From assembly GCA_963682175.1 (NCBI GenBank), contig OY821777.1, positions 141,501-205,500 of the forward strand: 64,000 bases of DNA, read 5' to 3'. Below are positions 47,008-61,369 of this stretch, in pieces (position 1 is the stretch's first letter; each line of letters opens with the position of its first letter). A program made the position numbers and the translations under genes. The notes below the pieces were generated by a model, which was given only the letters and a program-made list of their open reading frames with translations, was not told the origin of the DNA and did no database searches. Source of the stretch: Triglochin maritima. Lineage: Eukaryota; Streptophyta; Magnoliopsida; Alismatales; Juncaginaceae.

Positions 47008-47182
47008 GTGACACATGAATCACGCTAATCCATTGAAAGAATTTCGAAGACTCTTATGGCCGAAGCCGTCGACATCTTGATTTTAAAATGTTGTGGAAGA
47101 TATGCCTAAGAAGTTTGATTTCGGATTCTCTTTATGGTGACTTGACGATGCATTTACAGTATTCTTCTTTCCCGTAACCCAT
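47008..47182 (+). repeat. Direct repeat copy B flanking the NOC4 wreck
   Basis: Partner of 37676-37865, same orientation. The two copies bracket the NOC4 pseudogene and all its nested elements. Confidence 0.8.
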
Positions 47183-48356
47183 ATATTAGACAACTTTACA
47201 ACCTTTGTCTGCTAACCCTACAACACAATTGTATTGATGATTGCTACACTTCGCATCGCATTTCCCTCGTGCAAGATAGAGACAAATTTATGGACCACTC
47301 TCTTCTATTTCCTGCTCTTTACATTCATTTTATTTTCAACAAAATAAATATCATCCGCCATTATACTACAAGTCATAAATGCTGGTAGAAATAGAATAAT
47401 GCCCACTTGGTTGGTTTGGTGGTGACCGGTGACTGTAAGGTTACGGCATTGAACATCTAGCATTTAATGTTTATGTACTGACTTTAGTTTAGACCCCTTT
47501 TTTATATTAAAAAAAGGCTCTAAATTGTCACATCTTTGTCATTATCAAATAATTAACTAATCAAGTAAACCAAAAGGATCAGCATCTACTGAAGCACAAA
47601 TAAAAGGAAAATCCATCGACTCCTCCGACCAATCAATATATTTCTTTCACTTTCTTAAACAGCAAACACACAACCATTATTGATTTTGAACGATGACCCT
47701 TCTGTTAAATTCTTGCTTATTTTCATCCATCATTCGTGTCGTGTTGTTCCAAGTAATATTGTCATAGTAGCAAGCACTTCACTTCTTCATCTCCTTAGTA
47801 TTGAAGCTCAACCTTGGTTTCCAGTTGAGTTTGGTTTTCTAGCTTTGTTTCTCATCTCATGTGTTAGTTTCTTCTTTTCTTTTCTTTTCTTGGGGAATCA
47901 AGTTTTAAGCAGTGCCTTTTAGTTTACATCTTCTATCATTAATATATTAATAGTCGAGATTTTCATTGGAAAACACATTTGAAAAAAAGGTGCCTGTTTT
48001 TTTTTTTTTTATGTTTGGAAGGAAAAGCAAGCTGTGGGTTTTGCAAAGTTGCTATTTTTTGTTGCTGGGACTGGGGTGCAAGTATAATCAAGTGGTTGTG
48101 ATAACGCTTTTTGTTTGACCATGTTAGAAAGTACATTAAATTGTGTGACATGTTTGTTAAATTAAATATCCCTGTCCTCCTCCACAGATCTTGTTTCCCT
48201 CTCCTCACCACTAGTATGTGTTCTTCAACCAAACCACCTATTCTTTTCCTGATGCTCTAGCCATTGCTTTGCATCTTCTAGTACTTACTTTCCTTAGACC
48301 GTCAAAGGAGCTTAATTGGTATATATAGTTTTGCTCTTTTTCATTGGTTTTCCATC

Positions 48357-52240
<3,884 letters not shown>

Positions 52241-52833
52241 TTCTGAATTCTAATTTCACGACCACTGCTTATACAACTTCTAACCTTCAATATAGTGGAG
52301 TGACAGGTACGATATGAATCAGTCAGTCATAAATTGTTTACTACAATTTCAGCCTCTGAATCAACAAGAAATTCAGTGACTTGGTAGTGCTGCCATAGGA
52401 ATTTTTGGGAAAATTTGAGAAGTATTTAACTAATGAATAGTTTTTTTTTCACATTCCAGTCATGTCCTAACAAATGGTTTTCTTATTTGACATTCAACTT
52501 TGTAATATTCATGGGTGAAAAAAAATCTTAGCATTCTTTCGCAATTCTGGACAATCTTTACTCTTTAGTAATAGCGTTCAGAATTCAGAGAGAAAAAAAG
52601 TTGCAAAAAACATATGAGCATAGAGACCAATTTGTAATGATGCCAAATAAGTATTAACATCAAAAAACTTCTGTACATTGATCCTATCTTTTCAGTTAAA
52701 AGACAAAAATAATTATTTAACAAAGAAGGGAAGTGATAAAATAAAATAAATAAGTTGTCCCCATCAATATGTCTGATCGATTTATCTCGAGTTATAGTTC
52801 TTTCTCTCTTGCAATTTACATGTTGGCTTCAAC
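52241..52833. other. GLR3 3' flank
   Basis: AT-rich, no gene seen; presumed GLR3 3' UTR and spacer. Confidence 0.5.
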
Positions 52834-53228
52834 TTAACTAGTAGGTGTATCACCTCCATTTGAGCCATTGCTTGCCGATATTTCAGAAGAAACAACATCA
52901 ACTGCCAAATTTAGTTGAACAATCCTCTCATCCAGCAATTTACGTGTTCGCTGTCATCACAAACAAATATTCTCTCTTCATTAGGATATCTCTCCCCGAA
53001 TAAACCACGACGTATAAAAACCAAATACAACTTTTAAGTTAATAATTTCAAACCATGGTCGACATACCTCCAATATGCTATTTTTTCATCATAGATGAAC
53101 TTTGGTAGCTTCCTCAGTAATTCCTTCCTGTCAACCCCTTCCAGTGCCTCGCTTATCTGTGAAACGCCATCGAGCAACTTCTTTGGTGCTTCGCTTAGTT
53201 GAGAAACTTCTTCTAGAGCTTTACTTAT
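52834..53228 (-). pseudogene. Two exons of an unnamed small helical protein, N-terminus missing
   Basis: Exon 53068-53228 (acceptor TTTTCAG, donor AG/GTATGTCG) reads ISKALEEVSQLSEAPKKLLD, then VSQISEALEGVDRKELL and KFIYDEKIAYW, with heptad-like spacing. Exon 52834-52950 (acceptor GACAG) reads RTRKLLDERIVQLNLAVDVV and ends NGGDTPTS at a stop. With these splice sites the phases do not fit (2 nt left over before a phase-0 exon), so either the true donor differs or a base was lost. Mutator-like arm sequence begins about 70 bp upstream, where the 5' exons should be. I do not recognise the family with certainty; a comparison with the small coiled-coil protein next to EH1 in Arabidopsis would be worthwhile. 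Confidence 0.5.
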
Positions 53229-53299
53229 CTGAAAACAAAGCAGAAAAATATGTCGATTAATTGACCAGAAAAACAAAAATAGCAAGTCTAAACTGACAA

Positions 53300-53660
53300 A
53301 AATAATTGGATTTTTTTTGAAATATATTTTTTTAAATAATCATTTCAAACATCTTTCGGAAGTATTTATCTAAGTATACCCGTTGACATTACGTCGCTAC
53401 ACGTGGAGGCGGTGGGACTTGAATTTTAGTGTAGAGAAATTGATATCTCAAACGTCGAGTTCTGTAGAAATTAAAAAAAAATTGCAAAACTCGGCACTTG
53501 CAACGCCGAGTTCGAACACTTAAAAATTTTCGCACACACCCAGAAAAGTACATTGCCAATTTGGGCTCCAAATTGAATTCGGTATTGGCAACCCCGAGTT
53601 CAATCCCATAATTGAACACTTTGCAACGCCGAGTTCTAACATGGAGTCCAAATTGAACTT
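53300..53660. repeat. Diverged arm of the same Mutator-like family as 40508-41816
   Basis: Matches the order of the 40508 arm: TTTGAAATATATTTTTTTAAAT, GGAAGTATTTATCTAA, ACCCGTTGACATTACGTCGC, ACACGTGGAGGCGGTGGGA, then CGAGTTCT hairpin halves (AACTCGGCACTTGC / CAACGCCGAGTTC). Much more diverged than the two arms of the other copy. The opposite arm was not found. Confidence 0.7.
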
Positions 53661-55500
53661 GACATTGCTTGACACGCAGGAAGCTGACATGTCACTTGCG
53701 ATCCTTATGCACACTTGGATTTGCTTCAGTTTCCACCGATGTGAAGCGAACATGGTTTATAAATTTCGGGAAAGTGATTTTGCATTGTTCATATCGAGTA
53801 ATACTGCAATTCGGTCTACAACAGCACATTCCGGAGCCGATTAAGAGACGTGGTGAAATTGGCTCAAAGAAGGACAATTGTGAATTTGTTGGTGAAAATT
53901 TCACGATTTATTAAACATTGGTTTCACATAAGAGATAATGAACAGTTTGAGCATCCACCACTAGGTACTACTTCAGAAGATAGTCGACATTTATATATGG
54001 AATGGAAATGGAATGTTACAGTACGTTGGATTATTACGGTGATAAGATTTCCAAAGGGTTGGGATGACTTTTACAACCTTATAGGTTATTTGGATAAGTT
54101 CCAACCTTTTCGGTTTTGTTTCTTCCACATAAGGTATAATGAGCAAGTGTCTTTGTCTAGACATGGATAGAATGTATCAAACAATTAGACAATACACAAT
54201 TATCTTGTATTATCACTTATCTAGACATATGTCACCTCACATTTTTCAAATCAGTCTGAGGTCTACAAATATATATGGTCTATATTTATTCGTTTGGATA
54301 TAGATTAACAAGTTTATGAAACTGATTATTGACAACAAATCGATGTCTACCGTTTAGATTTCAATATGCTTGTGTTTGCATGACATGTCAGCAAATGTTT
54401 GAACAAGATATATCGTAATCAAATATCTGGATATCCAGTTGTTCAAATATAAATTGGTAATATGTCTACACCTACAAAAACTTGTATCGTTACTATTCCA
54501 GACATATAAGTTATCAGTTAACTTGTATCGTCATTTCCATTTGCACGCACTATTGTTCATTCCTATCCAGATATATGTCTTACGTTTGTGTTTGTGATTG
54601 CTGGACATGTCAAACATGTATGAACTGTTTTTGTCTGGATATACATATAATGTATCAAACAACTGGACAATACACAATTATCTTGTATCATCACTTATCC
54701 AGACATATATCAAATGTGTTTTTTTTGCTATTTCGTTAACTTGTCATCTCCAAAAAAATATTCAGATGTATCTACTGTATTTGATCAAGTATATCTACAT
54801 GAATATTCAGATATATAAATTTATTACAAAGCACTTAAACATCTATGGAACCTCAAAACATTTAATATGAACATGTACAACATCATAAGAAAAATAAACT
54901 CATTCAGACACAACATGTGGTCATACCAAAATGAACATTAAAAACATAAGATAAGATGTTATCACACAAAAACAGTAAACATATCAAAGTTTATAATACT
55001 AAACAAAGTTTTGAAACAAATCTGGATATCTACATATCCACACACATCTGGACATCAACGTATCAGATATCTAGATATCAAATATGTAATTATTCATGCT
55101 CTCACTCAACTTCTATTCAACAAAAAACCAATGCAATTTTATCCCGAACATGTCTCACACCATTCAAGAACAAAGGAAAATACCGAAGAAGAGAATAGTG
55201 GGGGGAGATTGGAGGAGAAGAATGTCGACGTAGGATGAAGCTTGAGGAGGAGAAGGCGGACAAAGTTGGAGAAGTGAAGATACCGAAAGGGGAAGCCGAA
55301 TGAGGAGAAGGTCGGAGGAGGAGAAAAGTGAGAGGAGGGAGCGGGCGAAGGAATTTAGTTTTGAAATTTGAAATGAGATTAGAGAGAGGATGATATGGAA
55401 TAATTACATTTGGTAATTTTCGCACCTGTCATATTCATATTTGGATATTATTTAGGTAGGTATTTTGCAAAAATGACTAAAGTGGACTATTAGGAAATGT
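53661..55500. repeat. Repeat-derived region with internal direct duplications
   Basis: Two direct copies of a 65-75 bp unit containing ATGTATCAAACAA, GACAATACACAATTATCTTG and CACTTATC-AGACATAT lie at about 54170-54235 and 54650-54715. Many further AGACATAT / GGATATCT words follow to 55080. A purine-rich block (about 55180-55340) precedes AT-rich DNA. The open frame at 53850-54170 has no recognisable domain. Likely interior of old transposons. Confidence 0.55.
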
Positions 55501-55754
55501 TTAGAGCCCAATTTTGAACTAATTTATCACTACTCTTATGAATTTGTACATGGTTTGCCCTACGAAATCACAATTGTAAACAAATAAGATAAATACAGGG
55601 ACTATTTTGCAACATTAAGTAACGAAACGATGGGTGTGGTCCCTCCGTAGTCCCTCCAGATGAGATGAGACGAGATGGTGACCGTCGGATGAACCACACA
55701 ACATCCCAACAAGATAATTAAAAACGAAACATAACAAAACACACACATATGTAG

Positions 55755-55789
55755 CGAAGAAGAAGAAGAAGAAGAAGAAGAAGAAGAAA
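55755..55789 (+). repeat. GAA microsatellite in the OEP21 leader
   Basis: About eleven GAA units some 70 bp upstream of the OEP21 start codon, within the likely 5' UTR, followed by a short AAGCC repeat. Confidence 0.9.
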
Positions 55790-55855
55790 ACCCTCCAAAG
55801 TCAAGCCAAGCCAAGCCAAGCTAAGTGTTTGGTTTCTTATCCGCTTCAAGGAAGG

Positions 55856-57804
55856 ATGCAGTCGTCTCTGAGGCTCGGAGGAGACAACCCCAAGTCCAAA
55901 ACCCTCAAACTTCACGCCAAGGAGAGGTTTCTGCTCGACTCCAACACCCTCCTTCAGGTAACACCACTTCCAACTTGCTTTTCTCAATCAGATGACGATT
56001 TGGGTACCCTAAATATTCGATTTTTATGGTGGGTTTTCGTTCTCGTGGTCGTGGACTTTCAAGTGCTTCTTTGCTTAAAAATGGGATTTTATTGCCGCTT
56101 TTTTGTCCTTGTGGGTCTCTAATGTGGAGTTCTTCGCTTGTGCTAAAGATTGGATTTTGATGGTGGGTCTTGTTTGCCTGAGCAAAAACCATCTCTTTTT
56201 TTTTGCTGAAAAAAATGGATTTTGATTGTTGTCTTTGTGAATGAATGTTGGTATGCAGTGCTTTTTTATCTTTTCAAAATTGGTTCTCGTTACGTTGGGT
56301 CTAGAATTTTTATTTTTATTTTTTGCTTGAGGTGGTGATTGCTGTTTGCTAAGATTGAATTTTGATTGTTCTCATTGTGGACGTGCTGTCTTCATTGTCT
56401 CGTATAGTTCCTTGTCTGTGATAAATATTGTGGTTGGGGTTCCAGTGTAAATTTTGGTGTTTGTGATTATTGTGTGTTCATTGGATTTGTTCAAATCGTC
56501 AAATGTATGCTCTCGGAATCAACCTTTTGGTGTTTTCTGTCTAGTATTTGAGGTGCTTCTTCCGCATTGTCCCTTCGGGGCTTGCTTTTATTGGTTCCTA
56601 AACTCTCACAGAGATTGTTTTGCCTGGAGAGTGGGGTTTTTTTTTTTGCTTTAAGTTGTGTTTATTCTTTGTTTAAAAAAATGAATTGTGAAGTAGTGAC
56701 TGTTTTTTCTCAACAACTTAGGTTTCTTGTATGGATCATATTCAATTGATCATAGTTCTTTGCAGTCTTTAGGAGCCTGTGTTTGAAAACATGTTAGTGG
56801 AGTTTCTAAAAGGACTGTAACATGCATATAATTTTTCTAGATATTGGTTCATGTTGCAAGTTAAGCTACACGATGACCCGTTTAATGATGTTATGTCCAA
56901 TCAGGGTCATGCTGAACTGGACACTGACACTGGTGTCCCAAGTTACCTTGCATTTATACTTCGTCATTTTTATCCCGAGGTAAACTAAAACACACCGATT
57001 TTTTTTATAACTTTTTTATGTACAAGGCTGAGAAGTGTATATCATCTTCTAACGTCTCTGTTTTGTAGTCCTCAGCCAGTATAGGAGTGGGAGTTCAACG
57101 TGACAAGAAAAAGGTTTTTGAATATATCTTTCGGGCTAAGAAGGAATTCCTGATCGACCCAACTGGTCACCTGCGCTTTAATGTCAAAGCCAGATGCAAT
57201 ATTGATAAAGAATTCAGTAAGGTATGTGAACACATACAACGCATTGGAGTGCAGTTTTGCATCCATATATGTGTCATCATGTGTCTCCTGTGAGGAAAAA
57301 AGTGTTTCTTTTGGATATCTTATGACTTATGAGTGTTTCTTGTATCTTATGACTATTGTAGAGAAAGAAGAAGAAAAAAGATAACCAAATTTAAACCCTA
57401 TATGACATGCTTCCTTGTCATATTTTGTGTCCCAATAATCTAACCATAGCACCTTCTTCCGCAACTATTGTGTGTGGCTTCTCTTTGTACTTCCGCACCC
57501 TCTACTCCTATCAGGCCATAAATGTTTTCCTATGCATTTGCTAACTTGTTAGTGATTGGCATGGTTAAGTAGTTTGGTAACTTAAATAAGCAAATCATTT
57601 ACTAGTCATCAGTTAAAGTTCTTATTCAGCTTGATTTTATCTTTGAACTTTTAAGTTTGTAGTTTTACTTTTTTTTGTCATGATATGTATTTACCTGTCC
57701 TACAGTACAAGGCAAGAGGAGCAGCAGAATTATGTTTGTATAAGTTCGACTTCCAGAAAGATCAAGATGTAAGGCTAAAAGCAGGATATGAAATAGCAGA
57801 AAAG
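55856..57804 (+). CDS. OEP21: Outer envelope pore protein 21 (OEP21), first four exons
   Basis: Anion-selective beta-barrel channel of the chloroplast outer envelope that passes triose phosphates and is gated by ATP (family knowledge). Exons: 55856-55957, 56905-56979, 57069-57221, 57706-57804; 429 nt, 143 codons, in frame. Family blocks: MQSSLRLGGDNPKSKTLKLH, KERFLLDSNTLLQ, TGVPSYLAFILRHFYP, IGVGVQRDKKKVFEYIFRAK, HLRFNVKARCNIDKEF, YKARGAAELCLYKFDFQKDQ, DVRLKAGYEIAEK. The family is about 175-180 aa, so one final exon of roughly 30 aa is missing. A normal donor GTAATG follows at 57805, and about 40 bp into that intron a large Mutator-like element begins and runs off the window. The last exon may lie beyond the element, making the gene potentially intact with a giant intron, or it may be lost. 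Confidence 0.88.
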
Positions 57805-57968
57805 GTAATGTTTTCTGTCTATCTTTGTCATATTTAAAGTTGAGTAGTTATAGACGGACGCGTGCGTCCGTGACGCTACCTACGTGGACGGACAAGTCAG
57901 CTGCCAGTTCAGCGTCCAGTCAGCCAAAACTTCTGCGCGGGGAAAAGTAAATTACGAATTATTGGGTG

Positions 57969-58033
57969 CGACGGTTCATTTCCCGAAATCACGATTAGAC
58001 GGTTCATTTCCCGAAATCACGATTAGACGGTTA
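57969..58033 (+). repeat. 28-bp tandem duplication near element left end
   Basis: ACGGTTCATTTCCCGAAATC plus ACGATTAG is present twice in tandem at about 57970-58027, followed by a third partial copy of ACGGTT. Confidence 0.85.
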
Positions 58034-58192
58034 AACTTCACGTACATCATTAGCGGCGGGACAACATTCGAGTAACTTTCCTCCCAAGTCTTCTCCTTTT
58101 CCATTCCCCATTTCAGCCGGAGTTCCTTTCCATACGCTCATCCAAAACCTTCATTCATGTTTTAGTCCCCCGAAAATTATAACAAGGCGAAA

Positions 58193-60116
58193 ATGGATCC
58201 TTCTCTACCTGAAACCTCCATCGCTCCTGAAATTGTAGCCGCGCAGGTGTTGTGTCAACCACGTTCTTTCTGGTTCATTTTAAGGTTCATTATTGGCCTC
58301 TAACAATTTTTTTTGGTGGTTTAAGGGAAGCACGTACTACTTTCGCGAAACCAAGTGCGGTTTCACGGCCTTTCACAAGCAGTTCGACCAGATGAAGGAG
58401 GAGGAGAAAAATGTCTTCCAACGGACGCCTTTCGGTCACTTCCTCTCATTTCCTCACGTCACAACTGACAACGAGATACTGGGTTGGTTCGTCGAACACT
58501 TCGACGCCACTGAAGTCGGTCTGAGAATAGCCACTGGGGTGGTCCCATTTACGGTAGAAGACGTCGCCCTTCTACTTGGACTAAGAGCACATGGGCAGAG
58601 AGTGGATATGGAAGCAATGTACGTAGAGAAACGTGACGGGTTGAACCTCGACAACACCCAACTACTGGGTCATCTTACCGCCACGAGCAAGATGGGCGAG
58701 GAGGAGGAGCACGTCCGACTCCTTATTTCTATGATTTTCAATCATTTTTTGTTCTTCGATGGATCACTGCGAAGTAAAGCGTGGTACACGAAGCACCTTA
58801 AGAACCTCAAGCGCCTCAAGAGATATGCGTGGGCAAATGCGGTTCACACTTTCTTGGTTGAAGGCCTGGAGGAAGCCCAACGGGACCTCTCGAGGAGGAG
58901 ATTGTCAGGGAACTTCTCTATGAAGCAGGGTTACGTGTATGGTTGCGTTGTCGTATTACAAGTAAGCATCTTGGTCCGGAATGAGTGTTGTGTCAGTCCG
59001 GAGTAGTGTTGGTTTATGTCCGGAATAAGTGTTGTGTCTGTCCGGGATATGTCTTGTGTCTGTCCGGAATAAGTGTTTTGTCTGTCCGGAATAGTATCTT
59101 GTTTGTCCGGAATACGTATTGTGTCTGTCCGGATTAAGTATTTTGTCTGTCTGGAATAAGAATTTTGTCTGTCCGGAATAAGAGTTTGTCTGTCCGGAAT
59201 AAGAGTTGTGTCTGTCCGGAATAAGTATATTGTCTGTCCGGAATAAGTATATTGTATGTCCGGAATAAGAGTTGCGTCTGTCCGGAATAAGTATATTGTC
59301 TGTCCGGAATAAGAGTTGCGTCTGTCCGGAATAAGAGTTGTGTCTGTCCGGAATAGTGTTGCGTCTGTCCGGAATAAGAGTTGCGTCTGTCCGGAATAAG
59401 AGTTGTGTCTGTCCGGAATAGTGTTGCGTCTGTCCGGAATAAGAGTTGTGTCTGTCCTGGGGAAGTTATGTTTCTGGTTTTTAACTCATTCCTGATTTCA
59501 GGTGTGGCTTTGCGAGAAGTTCAAATTGGGGGATCCCCGGTCAGCATTTCCACGGTTCAAGTGTTGGACGGAAATGTTTAGCAGACGCCAAATCCTTAGA
59601 AAATGGGAAGATCGAGGCATCAACTTGTCCCGGATTTACTCGGGTCAATTTGAGTTGAAGGGCACCCCAAAACTCAGTGCACGGAAGCATTCACTGTTGT
59701 CAGAGGATCAATTTCCTACTGAAGAAGCAACTCCCGCAGCAAAGGTTGTCTCGAAGGAAACACCTTCAACATCCACTCTACCAAGAGTACAACTCAGTGA
59801 ATGCAGCATTCCATGTGACCCACTGCTACAAGAGTTGGAACTTAGTGAGGTGAAGACGAATTGGCTGCGAGCCGAAGCAGCACTTAGGGAGGCGACCGTT
59901 AAAATTAACAACCTGGAGGAAGAACTCCGGATCTCTCAAGAAGAGTGTCGTAGGCTGAGAGTCCGTGGGGAGGAGGAAGAGAGGGAAAAAATGGAGGAGG
60001 AAGAGAGAAATAAGAGGGAGGCGGAGGAAGAGAGAAATAAGAGGGAGGCGGAGGAGAGGAAGAAGACAGAGGAGAAAGAGAGGGAGAAGAGAGAGGAGGA
60101 AGAAGAGGGAGGATGA
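58193..60116 (+). pseudogene. Plant mobile domain / coiled-coil gene of the Mutator-like element
   Basis: Exon 58193-58246 (MDPSLPETSIAPEIVAAQ) joins in phase 0 to 58326-58961, then to 59502 onward (CAA/GTG gives VLQVWLCEKF). The second exon is PMD-like: STYYFRETKCGFTAFHKQFD, TEVGLRIATGVVPFTVEDVA, LLLGLRAHGQRVD, HVRLLISMIFNHF, KRYAWANAVHTFLVEG. The third adds DPRSAFPRFKCWTEMFSRR and then a long charged coiled coil of Glu/Lys/Arg repeats that stops at 60114-60116. The adjacent frame continues the same coil (EEEERKKREEEEKRRQQERK) to about 60384, so a frameshift in the purine-rich repeat cut it. Probably once one protein with the Ulp1 domain downstream. PMD proteins in host genomes act in gene silencing; its role here is unknown. 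Confidence 0.7.
58976..59456 (+). repeat. 22-bp tandem array inside the PMD gene intron
   Basis: About 21 units of GTGTCTGTCCGGAATAAGAG plus TT and variants, filling the intron 58962-59501 between a good donor (CAA/GTAAGC) and acceptor (TTTCAG/GTG). The word TGTCCGGAATAAGTG is the exact reverse complement of the core of the array at 61370-62660. Confidence 0.92.
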
Positions 60117-60379
60117 TGAGAAGAAGAGAAGGGAGGAGGAAGAGAGGAATACGAGGGAGGAGGAAGAGAAGAAGAGGAGGGCGGAGGAGGAGGAAAGGAA
60201 GAAGAGGGAGGAGGAAGAGAAGAGGAGACAGCAGGAAAGAAAGAGGAAGACTGTGGTATCGCTACCGCTTTTGCACCCTCAAAAAATGCGGACCATTAAA
60301 CCACGCTTGCGCACAAAACATATATACGAAGCGCAAAGCAAATCTGGCCAATATGAGGCACAGAAGAATGCCGCAGAAA

Positions 60380-61216
60380 AATAAGAAGAAATAAAGGAGG
60401 CCGAAGAAGTCAGTGAAGAAATATACGAGGCGACGAAACAGCGAAATATGAACTGGCCGCCCATGTTTCGTCCACGAGGCCCGATGTAGATGCGACCGCC
60501 TTGAGAACGCTGAGCAATGATGAGGTACGTCGCTTATTGAATGCAACGGCTACCGAACGAGAAGCCAAAGATATTATCTGGAGGGGGGTCTGAGCAATAT
60601 CCGCAGGGGTGATCTGAAGGAAATGATTTCGGCAAAAACAGAATTCATCAACGAAACTATTGATGGCCTAATTGAGGTACTCCTCAGAAGAGGAGGGCAA
60701 CAAAAGGTGGTCTGCTTATCATCCTTCGAATCGGAAATGATTGTGGAGGGACAGGGAGAAGATATAAGGAAAGATTATTTACTCCCAAAAATTGAAGGAA
60801 TAAATGTGGAGGAAGTCATCATCGCACAGCCATGCTGTTTGGCCGGCCACTGGACTCTGTTCGTTGCCCACGGACCTCGATCAGAGTTCATTCAGTACAA
60901 CAGCCTCTCGCGCACACTTAAAAAAGGTGACAATCCTAACCGTTTTGTCGGAACTCATGAATGCACCGCGTCTAAGATAGCGGGATTCTGGCGAGGGTTG
61001 TTGAAGGTCGACTGGCCGTTGAGAGTTGAGAGGAATGGTAGCCAACGACAGCAACCGGGGAGTAACGACTGCGGGCCATACGTTTTGTACTGGATGAAGC
61101 GTTTGATGGAGAATGCTGATCCGACTCAGCCGAAGCAGAGCAAGGTTATTCACCGTTTTAGAGGCGATTTGGCCAATTTCTTACTCGAAGACTCTGGGAT
61201 GTGCGATCAACAATAA
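60380..61216 (+). pseudogene. Ulp1-like (C48) cysteine protease domain, frameshifted upstream
   Basis: The open frame from 60623 to the stop at 61214-61216 carries the C48 core: CCLAGHWTLFVAHG (catalytic His), FIQYNSLSR (position of the usual Asp reads Asn), and QQPGSNDCGPYVLYWMKRLM (oxyanion Gln and catalytic Cys). In SUMO proteases the triad is His-Asp-Cys. A preceding segment (KYELAAHVSSTRPDVD, TLSNDEVRRLLNATATEREA, about 60446-60580) is in a different frame and ends in a stop at about 60591, so the coil-to-protease connection is broken or carries an unrecognised intron. Host plants use Ulp1 proteins as SUMO proteases; element copies have no proven substrate. Confidence 0.75.
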
Positions 61217-61369
61217 ACGACTCTGGATGTTTTAATTTTTTTTACAAAGTTATACATGTATACATGTTAAAATTACATAGACTATTTGAATGATTTATCA
61301 ATACAAGGACATTTGGTGTTGGGTTAAATTATCAATACAGTGACATGTATAAATTATCAATACTCTTAA

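Larger units (their letters stand above)
46651..48356. other. Spacer between NOC4 tail exon and GLR3
   Basis: Holds a 26-C homopolymer (46845-46870), repeat copy B (47008-47182) and the GLR3 promoter. A TATATATAG stretch at about 48320-48328 lies some 30 bp before the GLR3 start and may be its TATA box or simply leader sequence. No gene seen. Confidence 0.5.

Noticed and set aside
48318..48330. TATATATAG as a definite GLR3 TATA box
   Set aside because: Only about 30 bp before the start codon, which would leave almost no 5' UTR; mentioned only as a possibility.
53850..54170. 106-codon frame, possible transposase piece
   Set aside because: No catalytic or zinc-finger motif, lies in repeat-derived DNA, and matches nothing I recognise.
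58976..59456. CRISPR-like regularly spaced repeats (also 61370-62660)
   Set aside because: The 22-bp units are directly adjacent with no unique spacers, sit in a plant Mutator-like element, and are plain tandem arrays.
59708..59911. Minus-strand open frames across the PMD coiled-coil and protease region
   Set aside because: Shadows of the plus-strand gene; no domain.
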